Part shown: positions 37,387-54,220 of the stretch, one piece after another
Layout: every line of letters starts with the position of its first letter
How positions within the stretch are numbered: the first letter of the stretch is position 1
Origin: Akkermansia muciniphila
GTDB taxonomy: Bacteria; Verrucomicrobiota; Verrucomicrobiia; Verrucomicrobiales; Akkermansiaceae
NCBI GenBank assembly: GCA_945873305.1
Contig: CAMCCX010000004.1
Location: forward strand, 1 to 58,748
DNA length: 58,748 nt
Direction of reading: 5' to 3'
Position numbers and translations under genes: made by a program
The notes under the pieces: generated by a model
Database searches by the model: none
What the model was told of the DNA's origin: nothing
The model's input: only the letters and a program-made list of their open reading frames with translations

Positions 37387-37405
37387 CGTTGGCGTCTCGC
37401 CAACG
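37387..37405 (+). terminator. Hairpin in the rplK-rplA gap
   Basis: An 8-bp stem (CGTTGGCG, loop TCT, CGCCAACG) ten bases after rplK, followed by GGTCTTTTCT. It may act as an attenuator or an mRNA-processing site; it does not contain an obvious L1-binding motif that I can identify. Confidence 0.4.
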
Positions 37406-37503
37406 GGTCTTTTCTGAAATTCTCAGCCAACGGCCTCACCGCCCGAAGCACCCGCAGGAGGGAGTGATCACCGCTTCCGCCCGAACTGCTAACAAATACC
37501 AAA

Positions 37504-38211
37504 ATGGCTAAACACCGCAGCAAACGCTACAAAAAAGCAGTTGCCCTTGTCGAATCAGGCAAGAGCTACTCGCTCACCGATGCAATCAGCACCGTGAAGG
37601 AATTCCCGGCGCCGAAGTTCACTCCCACCGTCACCCTTTCGTTCCACCTCGGCGTGGACCCCCGGAAGAGCGACCAAATGGTCCGTGGTTCTGTTTCCCT
37701 GCCACACGGCACCGGTCGGAACGTCCGCGTCGTCGTCTTCGCCCAAGGCGCTGCCGCTGAAGCAGCCATCGCCGCCGGTGCCGAGCACGTCGGTTACGAA
37801 GACCTCATCAAGCGCGTTCAGGAAGGTTTCACGGATTTCGATTCCGCGATCGCCACTCCCGACGCCATGGCCGAAGTTCGGAAAATCGCCCGGGTCCTCG
37901 GACCTCGCGGCCTGATGCCGAACCCGAAGACCGGCACCGTCACCGACGACACCGCCAAGGCGGTTCGCGAAGTGAAAGCCGGCCGCGTGGATTTCAAACT
38001 CGACAAAAACGGCAACGTTTCGGGTTCCATCGGCAAGTCGTCCTTCGAGCCTTCGCAGCTTGAGGAAAACGCCCGCGCTTTCGTCGACAGCGTCGTCCGC
38101 GCCAAGCCCGCCTCCGCCAAGGGCAACTACATCCAAGCCGTGACTCTCGCCGCTTCGATGCTCCCTGGCATTCCTCTGGAAGCCGCCACCTACAGCAAAG
38201 CGTCCGCTTAA
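37504..38211 (+). CDS. rplA: 50S ribosomal protein L1
   Basis: The 235-residue L1 stalk protein, which also represses its own operon by binding mRNA in several bacteria. Conserved parts include KRYKKAVALVESGKSYSL, the middle domain GTGRNVRVVVFAQG and the LGPRGLMPNPKTGTV signature. It starts 126 bases after rplK; the long gap carries the hairpin noted above. Confidence 0.98.
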   Translation: MAKHRSKRYKKAVALVESGKSYSLTDAISTVKEFPAPKFTPTVTLSFHLGVDPRKSDQMVRGSVSLPHGTGRNVRVVVFAQGAAAEAAIAAGAEHVGYEDLIKRVQEGFTDFDSAIATPDAMAEVRKIARVLGPRGLMPNPKTGTVTDDTAKAVREVKAGRVDFKLDKNGNVSGSIGKSSFEPSQLEENARAFVDSVVRAKPASAKGNYIQAVTLAASMLPGIPLEAATYSKASA

Positions 38212-38231
38212 TCCACAGACCGCCAACGCAT

Positions 38232-38816
38232 ATGAATCCAGATAAGAAAATCATCATCAACGGCCTGTTGGATCGCGTCAACGCGTCTCCTTACCTGATC
38301 GTCATCGATTACACCGGCCTTACCGTGCAGCAATTCACGGAGCTCCGCAATCGTCTCGGCGCAGGTGGTGCCAACTGCACCGTCGCCAAAAAAACCTACA
38401 TGCGCAAGGCTCTCGCCGAAGCGGGCATGCCTGACATCGGCGCCGACCTCACCGGTCAAATGGCCTATGTCATGGGCGACGCCGAAGTGTTCTCCGCCGC
38501 GAAGGTCATCAAGAATTTCGAAAAGGAATTCAAGAAACCCGAGATGAAGGTGGGCATCCTCGGCAACGCGATCCTCGATGCCGAAGCGCTCAAGTCCATC
38601 GCCGACATCCCGTCGCGCGAAGCGGTTCTTTCCCAACTTTTGGCCACGATCCTCGAGCCTGCCACCCGCATCGCCCGCGTCGTCAAAAACAAATTCAACC
38701 CGGACGGCGACGACTCGGCCGACGAAGCTCCCGCCGCTGCTGTTGCAGAAGTGGAAGCTCCTGCTCCCGCAGCCGAAGCTCCCGCCGCTGAGGCGGAAGC
38801 ACCAGCCGCTGAATAA
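38232..38816 (+). CDS. rplJ: 50S ribosomal protein L10
   Basis: L10 anchors the L7/L12 stalk on the ribosome. The 194-residue protein is longer than usual: the conserved globular part (about 1-155) is followed by an A/E/P-rich acidic tail (about 158-194) with APAAE-type repeats. L10 normally ends at the helix that binds L7/L12 dimers. The start is 20 bases after rplA. Confidence 0.95.
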   Translation: MNPDKKIIINGLLDRVNASPYLIVIDYTGLTVQQFTELRNRLGAGGANCTVAKKTYMRKALAEAGMPDIGADLTGQMAYVMGDAEVFSAAKVIKNFEKEFKKPEMKVGILGNAILDAEALKSIADIPSREAVLSQLLATILEPATRIARVVKNKFNPDGDDSADEAPAAAVAEVEAPAPAAEAPAAEAEAPAAE

Positions 38817-38908
38817 CAAACAATCTGAAGTGATGGTGGCGGCGGCTCCCGTTCGTCACCTGAACCCATAATGGTTCCTCGTCGGAGCAACGGCTGTTGC
38901 CCTGAAAT

Positions 38909-38926
38909 CCCCGGAGGCTCCGGGGG
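38909..38926 (+). other. Small hairpin between rplJ and rplL
   Basis: A GC-rich stem (CCCCGG, AGGCT loop, CCGGGG) in the 139-base gap between rplJ and rplL. It may set the relative amounts of L10 and L7/L12 or protect the rplL mRNA end. No T-run follows. Confidence 0.35.
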
Positions 38927-38940
38927 CGACGACACCGAAC

Positions 38941-38946
38941 AAGGAG
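38941..38946 (+). promoter_or_regulatory. Strong Shine-Dalgarno of rplL
   Basis: AAGGAG lies nine bases before the rplL ATG. It is the only strong Shine-Dalgarno among the tuf, secE, nusG, rplK, rplA, rplJ, rpoB and rpoC starts examined here. Confidence 0.75.
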
Positions 38947-38955
38947 AATAAAAAA

Positions 38956-39327
38956 ATGGCTAATATTGAAACACTCGTAGAAGAACTCGGCAAGCTCACC
39001 GTTTTGGAAGCTGTCGCACTCGTTAAACAACTTGAAGAACATTGGGGCGTTTCCGCCGCTGCACCAGTCGGCGTTGCCGGTCCTGCTGCCGTCGTCGAAG
39101 CTGCCGAAGAGAAGACCGAATTTGACGTCGTGATCACCGATTGCGGCGCAAACAAGATTGCCGTCATCAAGGCAGTCCGCGAAGTCGCTCCCGGCCTTGG
39201 TCTTGCAGATGCGAAAAAGCTCGTCGAAGCCGCACCTGCGAAAATCCTCGAAGGTGTCGCCAAAGACGCTGCCGAAACCGCCAAGAAGAAGCTCGAAGAG
39301 GCTGGTGCCAAAATCGAACTCAAGTAA
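38956..39327 (+). CDS. rplL: 50S ribosomal protein L7/L12
   Basis: The multicopy stalk protein that recruits translation GTPases. The 123 residues have the dimerising N-terminus, an alanine-rich hinge (about 35-50), and the C-terminal domain with [26 protein letters not shown] and the KKLVEAAP helix. It has the operon's only strong Shine-Dalgarno, and a strong terminator-like hairpin follows it. Confidence 0.98.
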   Translation: MANIETLVEELGKLTVLEAVALVKQLEEHWGVSAAAPVGVAGPAAVVEAAEEKTEFDVVITDCGANKIAVIKAVREVAPGLGLADAKKLVEAAPAKILEGVAKDAAETAKKKLEEAGAKIELK

Positions 39328-39342
39328 CATCTTTCAGATCAT

Positions 39343-39375
39343 TCCCGGGGCAGAGAAATCTGCTCCGGGATTTTC
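39343..39375 (+). terminator. Terminator-like hairpin between rplL and rpoB
   Basis: A 12-bp stem (TCCCGGGGCAGA, loop GAAA, TCTGCTCCGGGA with G-T pairs) ends in TTTTCTG. In E. coli a partial terminator in the same place reduces rpoBC relative to ribosomal protein genes; this one is likely equivalent. Confidence 0.7.
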
Positions 39376-39517
39376 TGTCGAAACCGGCGGGAGACTCTGA
39401 TCACCACCAACCAGGTTTTCCCGCCGATTCCGACAAAACTTTCCAACGCTTGATCCACCCTGCCTGAGACCGTTCGCGGCTCGGGCTCAATTTGTAAGAA
39501 GAATACCACTAAACGCC

Positions 39518-43465
<3,948 letters not shown>

Positions 43466-43502
43466 TTTAAACCGCGAACCCCAAACCTGACCTAATACTA
43501 AC

Positions 43503-47714
<4,212 letters not shown>

Positions 47715-47734
47715 TCCGATCCAGTGAATCAATC

Positions 47735-47772
47735 AAAGCCCCGGCCCGCATCGTGCGAGCCGGGGCTTTTTT
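47735..47772 (+). terminator. rpoBC operon terminator
   Basis: AAAGCCCCGGC paired with GCCGGGGCTTT around a short loop, followed by a T-run. A strong intrinsic terminator 20 bases after rpoC, isolating the core operon from the DUF1080 gene. Confidence 0.85.
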
Positions 47773-47852
47773 GTGAATTGGAGCGCGGAATTCATTCCGT
47801 GCGAAGATATCGGAAATAAGCCTCCTTCACATTACGTAGCTCACGTTCAACT

Positions 47853-48551
47853 ATGAAATCAATCCTCTTCCTCGCACTCCTCTCCACCCTCGCTCACGCC
47901 GAACCGAAGTCTCTCTTCAACGGCAAGGACCTCACCGGCTGGGAGGGGAATCCCGATCTTTGGTCGGTGCAGGACGGCGTGATCACCGGCCGCACCACCG
48001 CGGAAAAGCCTGCCGCCGGAAACACCTTCCTCATCTGGAAAGACGGCGAAGTCACCGATTTCGAAATCACCTTCAAATACAAAATGACCCCCGGCGACGC
48101 CAAGCAGTTCGTCAACAGCGGCCTTCAGTTCCGCAGCAAGGTCGTCGATCCCGCCAAATTCGTCGTCGCCGGCTATCAGGCGGACCTCGAATACGGCCCC
48201 AAATACAGCGGCATTCTCTATGAGGAAAAAGGCCGCGGCATCCTCGCCCAGCGCGGACAAAAAGTGAAAATCACCCAGAGTGCCGATCCGAAAAAGCCCG
48301 TCATCGCGGTTACTGGCGAGACCGGCAATAGCGATGAGATCCAGGCGGCCATCAACAAGGACGACTGGAACGAATACAAGGTCATCGTCAGCGGCAACCA
48401 CATCCAGCAGTTCATCAACGGCAAGCTCACCGTGGACGTCACCGATGAAACCGCCGAGGCCGCCAAGAAGGGAATTCTCGCGTTTCAGCTCCACGCCGGC
48501 CCGCCGATGCAAATCCAATTCAAGGACATCGTGCTGAATCCCAAATCTTGA
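47853..48551 (+). CDS. Secreted DUF1080 (3-keto-disaccharide hydrolase-type) protein
   Basis: A 232-residue exported protein. The signal peptide ends near residue 17 (LAHAE). The jelly-roll domain starts with the DUF1080 signature (SLFNGKDLTGWEG), then WSVQDGVITGRT, and a later FVNSGLQFRSK and GILAFQLH segment. DUF1080 domains occur in glycoside-hydrolase-like proteins of this phylum and some hydrolyse 3-keto-glucosides. It stands alone between the rpoC terminator and the flavoprotein gene. Confidence 0.88.
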   Translation: MKSILFLALLSTLAHAEPKSLFNGKDLTGWEGNPDLWSVQDGVITGRTTAEKPAAGNTFLIWKDGEVTDFEITFKYKMTPGDAKQFVNSGLQFRSKVVDPAKFVVAGYQADLEYGPKYSGILYEEKGRGILAQRGQKVKITQSADPKKPVIAVTGETGNSDEIQAAINKDDWNEYKVIVSGNHIQQFINGKLTVDVTDETAEAAKKGILAFQLHAGPPMQIQFKDIVLNPKS

Positions 48552-48642
48552 ATTCGCGCCGGATCGCGGCCGCTGAAAACGGATAATGTGCTTTCTGCCC
48601 GCGCCCGGTGGGGCTACGCAGAACGGCACCTACCGAGCCGAT

Positions 48643-49884
48643 ATGTCCTTTCCTTCCAAACTCGACCTGGCCGTGATCGGCGGCGGCGCGTCGGGCTTTT
48701 TCAACGCGCTGCAATACGCGGAAATGGCTCCGGGGAAACGCGTCGCTATCTTTGAGAAAAGCCCGCATTTCCTCCAAAAAGTCCGGATCTCCGGCGGCGG
48801 GCGTTGCAACGTGACCCACGCCTGTTTCGATCCCCGCGAGCTGGCGAAAAACTATCCGCGCGGCTCGCGCGAGCTGCACGCCGCGTTTCACCGCTGGCAG
48901 CCGAGCGACACCGTGGAGTGGTTCGCGCGCTTCGGAGTCGTTCTCAAAACCGAGCCGGACGGACGGATGTTCCCCGAAACTGACAGCTCGGACACCGTGA
49001 TCCAGTGCTTTCTCAAGCGCGCCCGCGAGTGCGGCGTCCCGTTGTTTCCGAAATGCCCGTTAGTCGGCATCGAGCGTCTCGCAAACGGCGGCTTCTCCCT
49101 GCGTTTCGAAAATCTCGCGGAGCCGGTCGAGGCGCGCGCGGTCTGCATCGCCACCGGTTCGCTGAAGGAGAGCCCGCTGCTGAGTCATTTGAAAAAGCTC
49201 GAACAAACCATCGAGCCGCTGGTTCCCTCGCTGTTTGCTTTCAACGTCACCGACCGGCGCATCAGCGGCTTGGCCGGAGTTTCCCATCCCCAAGTCGCGG
49301 TCCGGCGGGAAGGTTCTAACGCCGCCCAACAGGGGCCGCTGCTGATCACCCACCGCGGCTTCAGCGGGCCGGCGGTGCTGCGTCTATCCGCCTGGGAGGC
49401 GAGGGACTTGGCGGCGACCAACCATCATTTCCCGTTCGTCATCGACTGGCTGCCCGAACTGGATTTGGAAGCGCTCAAAGCGCGCTTCGCCGAAATCCGC
49501 CAGACCCAGGGCGCCAAGCTGGTGCGCAACACGCCGATCGCGCCGATTCCCCGGCGGCTGTGGGAGCGCATCGTCGCGTGCTGCGAAATCGAGGACCAGG
49601 CGACTTGGGGCCACTTGCCCAAAACGGCGGTCCAGCTTTTGCTAGGCGCGCTCAAGTCCGCCCGCTTCGAGGCGCAGGGCAAGACGACCAACAAGGACGA
49701 GTTCGTCACCGCCGGCGGCATCCAGCGGCCCACCCTCGATTTCCGGACGATGGAGAGCCGCGTCACGCCCGGGCTTTATTTCGTCGGCGAGTGTATCGAC
49801 ATCGACGGCATCACCGGTGGTTTCAATTTCCAAGCCGCCTGGACCACCGCCCACATCGCCGCCACCGCCATCGCGAAGTTGTAG
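48643..49884 (+). CDS. BaiN/HI0933-family FAD-dependent oxidoreductase
   Basis: A 413-residue flavoprotein. The dinucleotide motif VIGGGASGFFNALQ (11-24), the HI0933 signature GGGRCNVTH, the mid-domain PLLITHRGFSGPAVLRLS, and the C-terminal TAGGIQRPTLDFRTMESR, LYFVGECIDIDGITGGFNFQ define this family. Members include BaiN of bile-acid dehydroxylation, but most are of unknown substrate. Start at 48643 fits the family; a longer in-frame start at 48586 is less likely. Confidence 0.9.
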   Translation: MSFPSKLDLAVIGGGASGFFNALQYAEMAPGKRVAIFEKSPHFLQKVRISGGGRCNVTHACFDPRELAKNYPRGSRELHAAFHRWQPSDTVEWFARFGVVLKTEPDGRMFPETDSSDTVIQCFLKRARECGVPLFPKCPLVGIERLANGGFSLRFENLAEPVEARAVCIATGSLKESPLLSHLKKLEQTIEPLVPSLFAFNVTDRRISGLAGVSHPQVAVRREGSNAAQQGPLLITHRGFSGPAVLRLSAWEARDLAATNHHFPFVIDWLPELDLEALKARFAEIRQTQGAKLVRNTPIAPIPRRLWERIVACCEIEDQATWGHLPKTAVQLLLGALKSARFEAQGKTTNKDEFVTAGGIQRPTLDFRTMESRVTPGLYFVGECIDIDGITGGFNFQAAWTTAHIAATAIAKL

Positions 49885-49904
49885 GGAAATTCATCCGGCC
49901 AAAG

Positions 49905-49942
49905 AAACGCCCGATCCCCTGTGGAGAGGATCGGGCGCTTTT
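49905..49942. terminator. Bidirectional terminator between converging genes
   Basis: CGCCCGATCC pairs with GGATCGGGCG around CCTGTGGAGA, with A-rich and T-rich flanks. It lies between the converging flavoprotein and RRM genes and can serve both. Confidence 0.75.
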
Positions 49943-49972
49943 GAGAAAGGTTATGTGGTGAGCTGGGTGGGA

Positions 49973-50443
49973 TTAATCCCAACCGCCGCCGCCGCCGCCA
50001 CCTTTGTAGCCGCCGCCACCGCCGCCGCCTTTGTAGCCGCCGCCACCACCACGACGATCACCGCCGCCGCCGTAGCCGCCACCACCACCGCCGCGACGAT
50101 CACCGCCGCCGCCGTAGCCACCACCGCCGCCGCCGCGGCGTTCACCGCCGTAGCCGCCGCCACCACCGCCGCCGCTAGGACGACCGCCGCCGGGCTTGAA
50201 TTCCTTGGGCTCAGAGGCGTTGACGCGAAGCTCGCGGCCCTGATAGTCGTAGCCGTTGAGAGCCTCGATGGAAGCGTTCAGTTGGCTCTGGTCGCCGAGA
50301 GTCACGAAAGCAAATCCTTTGGATCTGCCGGTTTCGCGGTCGGTGATGATTTTGACCCGTTCAACAGGTCCGTAAGCGGCGAAGAGGCCTGAAACGTCTT
50401 CTTCAGTAGCGGTGTAGGGCAGGTTGCCCACGTAGATGTCCAT
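49973..50443 (-). CDS. RRM-domain RNA-binding protein with glycine-rich tail
   Basis: A 156-residue protein. Residues 1-80 are an RNA-recognition motif with RNP2 (IYVGNL) and RNP1 (KGFAFVTL). The tail (about 85-156) is almost entirely glycine with tyrosine, arginine and aspartate: GGGYGGGGDRRGG-type repeats that resemble RGG/GYR boxes of cold-inducible RNA-binding proteins. In cyanobacteria such Rbp proteins respond to cold. The tail is encoded by tandemly repeated DNA at about 49976-50190. Confidence 0.92.
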   Translation of the reverse strand: MDIYVGNLPYTATEEDVSGLFAAYGPVERVKIITDRETGRSKGFAFVTLGDQSQLNASIEALNGYDYQGRELRVNASEPKEFKPGGGRPSGGGGGGGYGGERRGGGGGGYGGGGDRRGGGGGGYGGGGDRRGGGGGYKGGGGGGGYKGGGGGGGWD

Positions 50444-50678
50444 TTTTGTCTATTCTTATCACGCCATCACATTCAACGCTTCCCGAGACCATGGCGTAAA
50501 AGACCGGACGAAGCGCATCCACCTGCGAACTTGCAAAATGAACGTAGGGTCTTTACCCGTCGAAATTCGGGTTGGCAAGAAATGATTTTTTGCGGGATTC
50601 TTAAATGGAATGCGGAATCGCCACAGTAAATATGCCATTTTGATAATTCCCTGAGCGCTGTCACGTATCGAGGACCTC

Positions 50679-53600
50679 ATGCGGAATTTTTGTGACTCAT
50701 CGATTTTTGCCACCCTCATTTTGATGACCGGTGGCGCGCTCGCCGAGAGCCAGGTCGATTTCAGCCGCGATGTCCGACCCATTTTGTCGAATCGCTGCTT
50801 CAAGTGCCACGGCCCCGACCTCGCTGGATTGAAGGGAGAGCTCAGACTGGATCTTGCGGAATCCGCCTATGGCGCGGGTGAGTCGGGGAAAATCGCGATC
50901 GTTCCCAAAAAGCCGGATGTCAGTGAGATCATCCACCGCATCACCAGCAAGGACCCGGACCTCGTGATGCCGCCGCCGGAGGCGAAAATGGAGATGACCC
51001 CTGACGAAAAGGAAGTGCTGCGGAAATGGGTTTCCCAAGGCGCGGAATACAAGCCGCACTGGGCCTTCGTGCCACCACGCCGGCCGGCAGTGGATCCAGC
51101 GGCAGGAAATCCGCTCGACGCGCTGGTCCGGAAAAAACTGGCTGAGGCGAAATTGAAACCGGCGCCTGAGGCCGAACGCTACGCATTGATCCGCCGCGTT
51201 TCGCTCGACCTGACCGGCCTGCCACCCACGCCGGAAGAAGCAGACGCCTTTGCCGGCGATCCGGATCCGCAGGCCTATGAAAAACTGGTGGATCGCCTGC
51301 TCGCCTCGCCCCACTACGGCGAGCGCTGGGCGCGGCGCTGGTTGGACCTCGCCCGTTATGCGGACACCAATGGTTACGAAAAAGACCGCGAACGCGTGAT
51401 CTGGCCGTGGCGGGACTGGGTCATCCGTGCGCTGAACGAGGACATGCCCTTCGACCAATTCACCATCAAACAACTCGCCGGCGACCTCCTGCCGAACGCG
51501 ACCTTGGATGACCGGATCGCCACCGGATTCCATCGCAACAGCATGCTCAACGAAGAAGGCGGCATCGATCCGCTGGAATTCCGTTTCCATGCGATGACCG
51601 ACCGCGTCGCCACCACCGGCACGACCTGGCTCGGCCTCACCGTTGGCTGCGCGCAGTGCCATACGCACAAATACGATCCGATCCAGCACCGCGAATATTA
51701 CGGCCTGATGGCCTTTCTCAACAATGCAAACGAGGTGCCTCTCGATTTACCCGACCCCGAATTGCCGAAGCGCCAAATGGAGCGTGAAAACAAGGCCTCC
51801 GCCCTGCTCGATCAACTGGCATCGAAATGGCCGACTCCGAAAGCGCCCGATGGCGAGTGGGTGACGCCCAAGCTGGTCTCCGCCGTCAACGAGTCCGGCG
51901 AGAGCGCCGTGTTGGCCGCGGATCAATCGGCCGCCTTCCCCGCGCCGGGTGCGGAGCGGGAAAAATTCACGCTGGTGCTCGATTCGCAGGCGGCATCGAC
52001 CGACCGGGTGCGCTTGGAAGCTTTGGCGGAGCCGGAAAATCCCGCCTCAGGCCCCGGCCGCACGGCGCATGGAAATTTTGTGCTCAGCGAGATCGAAGTG
52101 TTCACCCGCCCCCTCGGTTCGTCGGGAGCATGGGAACCTGTGAGTCTCGCCACCGCGATCGCCGATGTCGAACAATCCGGCTACCCCGTGGCACACGCCA
52201 TCGACAGCGATCCCGCCACCGGCTGGGCCGTTCAAGAGGCGGATGGGAAAAAAATCCAAGGCAATCGCGTGGCGGTGTTTCATTTCGCCAACTCGCTCGG
52301 CGGCCCCCGCCAATTCATGGTGAAGCTCGCTCAAAACTACGGCACCTTCCACACACTGGGACGGGTTCGCATGGCGACCGGAACCCCCTTGGGAGACAAC
52401 CCACCGCCCGCGAAACCGGAACAACTCGCCACTCAGGCTTTCGAAAAATGGCTGACCAACCTTCAAAATCAAACGGTGCCATGGACCGTCTTGAAGCCGG
52501 ACTCGATGGTCTCAAACGAACCCATCCTCGCGCTCGAGCCGGATCATTCCATTTTCGTCTCCGGTGATACCACCAAGGACGATCGATTCACCCTGACCTT
52601 TAGAAACGTTCCCTCCGGCCTGGCTGGACTGCGGCTTGAGGCGCTGACCGACAGCCGCCTGCCCGCCAATGGCCCCGGGATGACCTATTATGAAGGACAA
52701 GCCGGTGATTTCCTGTTGTATGATTTCAACGTGAAGGTGGATGGGAAGGAGATCCAACCCGCCTCCGCGACTGCCAGCAATGGGGACGCCTCCGCCATGC
52801 TCGATGACAGTGAACTCAGCGGATGGACCGGGACCTCGACCATCGGCGAACCCATCCAGGCCGTTTTCCAATTTGCCGAGCCCCTGCCCCCGGTGGGCGA
52901 ACTGGTGGTGGAGCTGAAAATGGGCCGTCACTATGCCGCCACCCTCGGGAAGTTCCGACTCTCTGCCACCACCGTGCCGAAAACCGCTGTCGCGCGGCAA
53001 TTGCCGGAGGGCATCGAAGAGCTTCTCGCCGCAAAGGACCAGGCAGGGTTGTCACAGGCTCGCGACCGCTTGTTCGACCATTTCCTCTTGCAGGCTCCCG
53101 AACTGGCGGAACCGGCCAAGGCCATTCGTGAACTGCTCCAACCGCTTTTGCCACCGCGCACGCCTGCGTTTGTCGAACGCGCGCCTGAGCATCGCCGGAA
53201 AACCCACCTCCACAACCGCGGCGAATACCTGCAGCCGAAAGAGGAAATCGAGCCCTTCGTCCCGGCATTTCTCTCACCGATGGCCGAGGGCGAGCCGAAA
53301 AACCGTATCGGCTTGGCCCGTTGGTTGGTGGCACGCGACAACCCGCTGACGGCCCGTGTCACGGTGAACCGTCATTGGCAGGCGTTTTTCGGAACCGGTC
53401 TGACCAAATCGCTCGACGACTTCGGCTTCCAGGGCGAACTACCGCTGAACCAGGAGCTGCTGGACTGGCTCGCCGTGGAATTCATGGAGAACGGCTGGTC
53501 GGTGAAAAAACTGCACCGCTTGATCGTGACGAGCGCCACCTACAAGCAGGACTCGCGGCTCACCCCGGAACTGCTTGAGCGTGATCCGGAAAACCGCCTG

Positions 53601-54212
53601 CTCGCCCGCGGACCGCGGGTGCGCGCCGAGGCGGAAATGATCCGGGACCTGGCGCTGAAGGCAGCCGGACTCCTCTCCGGAAAACAATTCGGCCCACCGG
53701 TTCGTCCGCCGCAGCCAGCCAGTGTCACGGAGGGAACCTACGCCGGCATGACCTGGACGGTTAGCACAGGAGAGGATCGCTACCGCCGCGCGCTTTATAC
53801 CTTTGCGAAACGCTCCACACCTTACGCCTCATCCCAGACCTTCGACGCCCCGACCGGCGAGGCCTGTGTCGCACGCCGCGAAATTTCCAACACGCCCCTG
53901 CAATCGCTGGTGCTGCTCAATGACGAGGTGTTCTTCGAGGCCGCCCAGGCCCTTGGGACAACCATCGCCGCCCACCCCGGCACCCCGGAGGAAAAACTCC
54001 GCTTCGGCTTCATGCGCTGCCTGTCGCGGCCACCCGCCCCTGCGGAAACGGCACGACTGTTGGCGTTCCGCCAGGCGCAGTCCCAGCGGCTGGAATCCGG
54101 CGACCTGAAACTCGCCCAACTCATGCCAACAGGCAGCACCATCGAACAGGCATCGTGGATGACCGTTGCCCGCGTGCTCCTGAACCTGGACGAAACCATC
54201 ACCAAAAACTGA
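50679..54212 (+). CDS. Secreted cytochrome - DUF1549/DUF1553 protein
   Basis: A 1177-residue exported protein. After a signal peptide (cut near residue 22) comes the PSCyt1 domain with CFKCH (about 40-44) and SRDVRPILSNRC, then DUF1549 (WARRWLDLARYADTNGYEKD) with a second haem motif CAQCH, a long middle region (about 400-770) that contains two discoidin-like beta modules, and DUF1553 (VNRHWQAFFGTGLTKSLDDFG, and PLQSLVLLNDEVFFEAA). The cytochrome-DUF1549-DUF1553 architecture is typical of Planctomycetota/Verrucomicrobiota; the function is unproven. The DUF1501 gene follows eight bases downstream. Confidence 0.93.
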   Translation: MRNFCDSSIFATLILMTGGALAESQVDFSRDVRPILSNRCFKCHGPDLAGLKGELRLDLAESAYGAGESGKIAIVPKKPDVSEIIHRITSKDPDLVMPPPEAKMEMTPDEKEVLRKWVSQGAEYKPHWAFVPPRRPAVDPAAGNPLDALVRKKLAEAKLKPAPEAERYALIRRVSLDLTGLPPTPEEADAFAGDPDPQAYEKLVDRLLASPHYGERWARRWLDLARYADTNGYEKDRERVIWPWRDWVIRALNEDMPFDQFTIKQLAGDLLPNATLDDRIATGFHRNSMLNEEGGIDPLEFRFHAMTDRVATTGTTWLGLTVGCAQCHTHKYDPIQHREYYGLMAFLNNANEVPLDLPDPELPKRQMERENKASALLDQLASKWPTPKAPDGEWVTPKLVSAVNESGESAVLAADQSAAFPAPGAEREKFTLVLDSQAASTDRVRLEALAEPENPASGPGRTAHGNFVLSEIEVFTRPLGSSGAWEPVSLATAIADVEQSGYPVAHAIDSDPATGWAVQEADGKKIQGNRVAVFHFANSLGGPRQFMVKLAQNYGTFHTLGRVRMATGTPLGDNPPPAKPEQLATQAFEKWLTNLQNQTVPWTVLKPDSMVSNEPILALEPDHSIFVSGDTTKDDRFTLTFRNVPSGLAGLRLEALTDSRLPANGPGMTYYEGQAGDFLLYDFNVKVDGKEIQPASATASNGDASAMLDDSELSGWTGTSTIGEPIQAVFQFAEPLPPVGELVVELKMGRHYAATLGKFRLSATTVPKTAVARQLPEGIEELLAAKDQAGLSQARDRLFDHFLLQAPELAEPAKAIRELLQPLLPPRTPAFVERAPEHRRKTHLHNRGEYLQPKEEIEPFVPAFLSPMAEGEPKNRIGLARWLVARDNPLTARVTVNRHWQAFFGTGLTKSLDDFGFQGELPLNQELLDWLAVEFMENGWSVKKLHRLIVTSATYKQDSRLTPELLERDPENRLLARGPRVRAEAEMIRDLALKAAGLLSGKQFGPPVRPPQPASVTEGTYAGMTWTVSTGEDRYRRALYTFAKRSTPYASSQTFDAPTGEACVARREISNTPLQSLVLLNDEVFFEAAQALGTTIAAHPGTPEEKLRFGFMRCLSRPPAPAETARLLAFRQAQSQRLESGDLKLAQLMPTGSTIEQASWMTVARVLLNLDETITKN

Positions 54213-54220
54213 TCCCCATC

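Noticed and set aside
49976-50190. Regular repeats suspected as a CRISPR array.
   Set aside because: They are in frame within the glycine-rich tail of the RRM gene and have no spacers.
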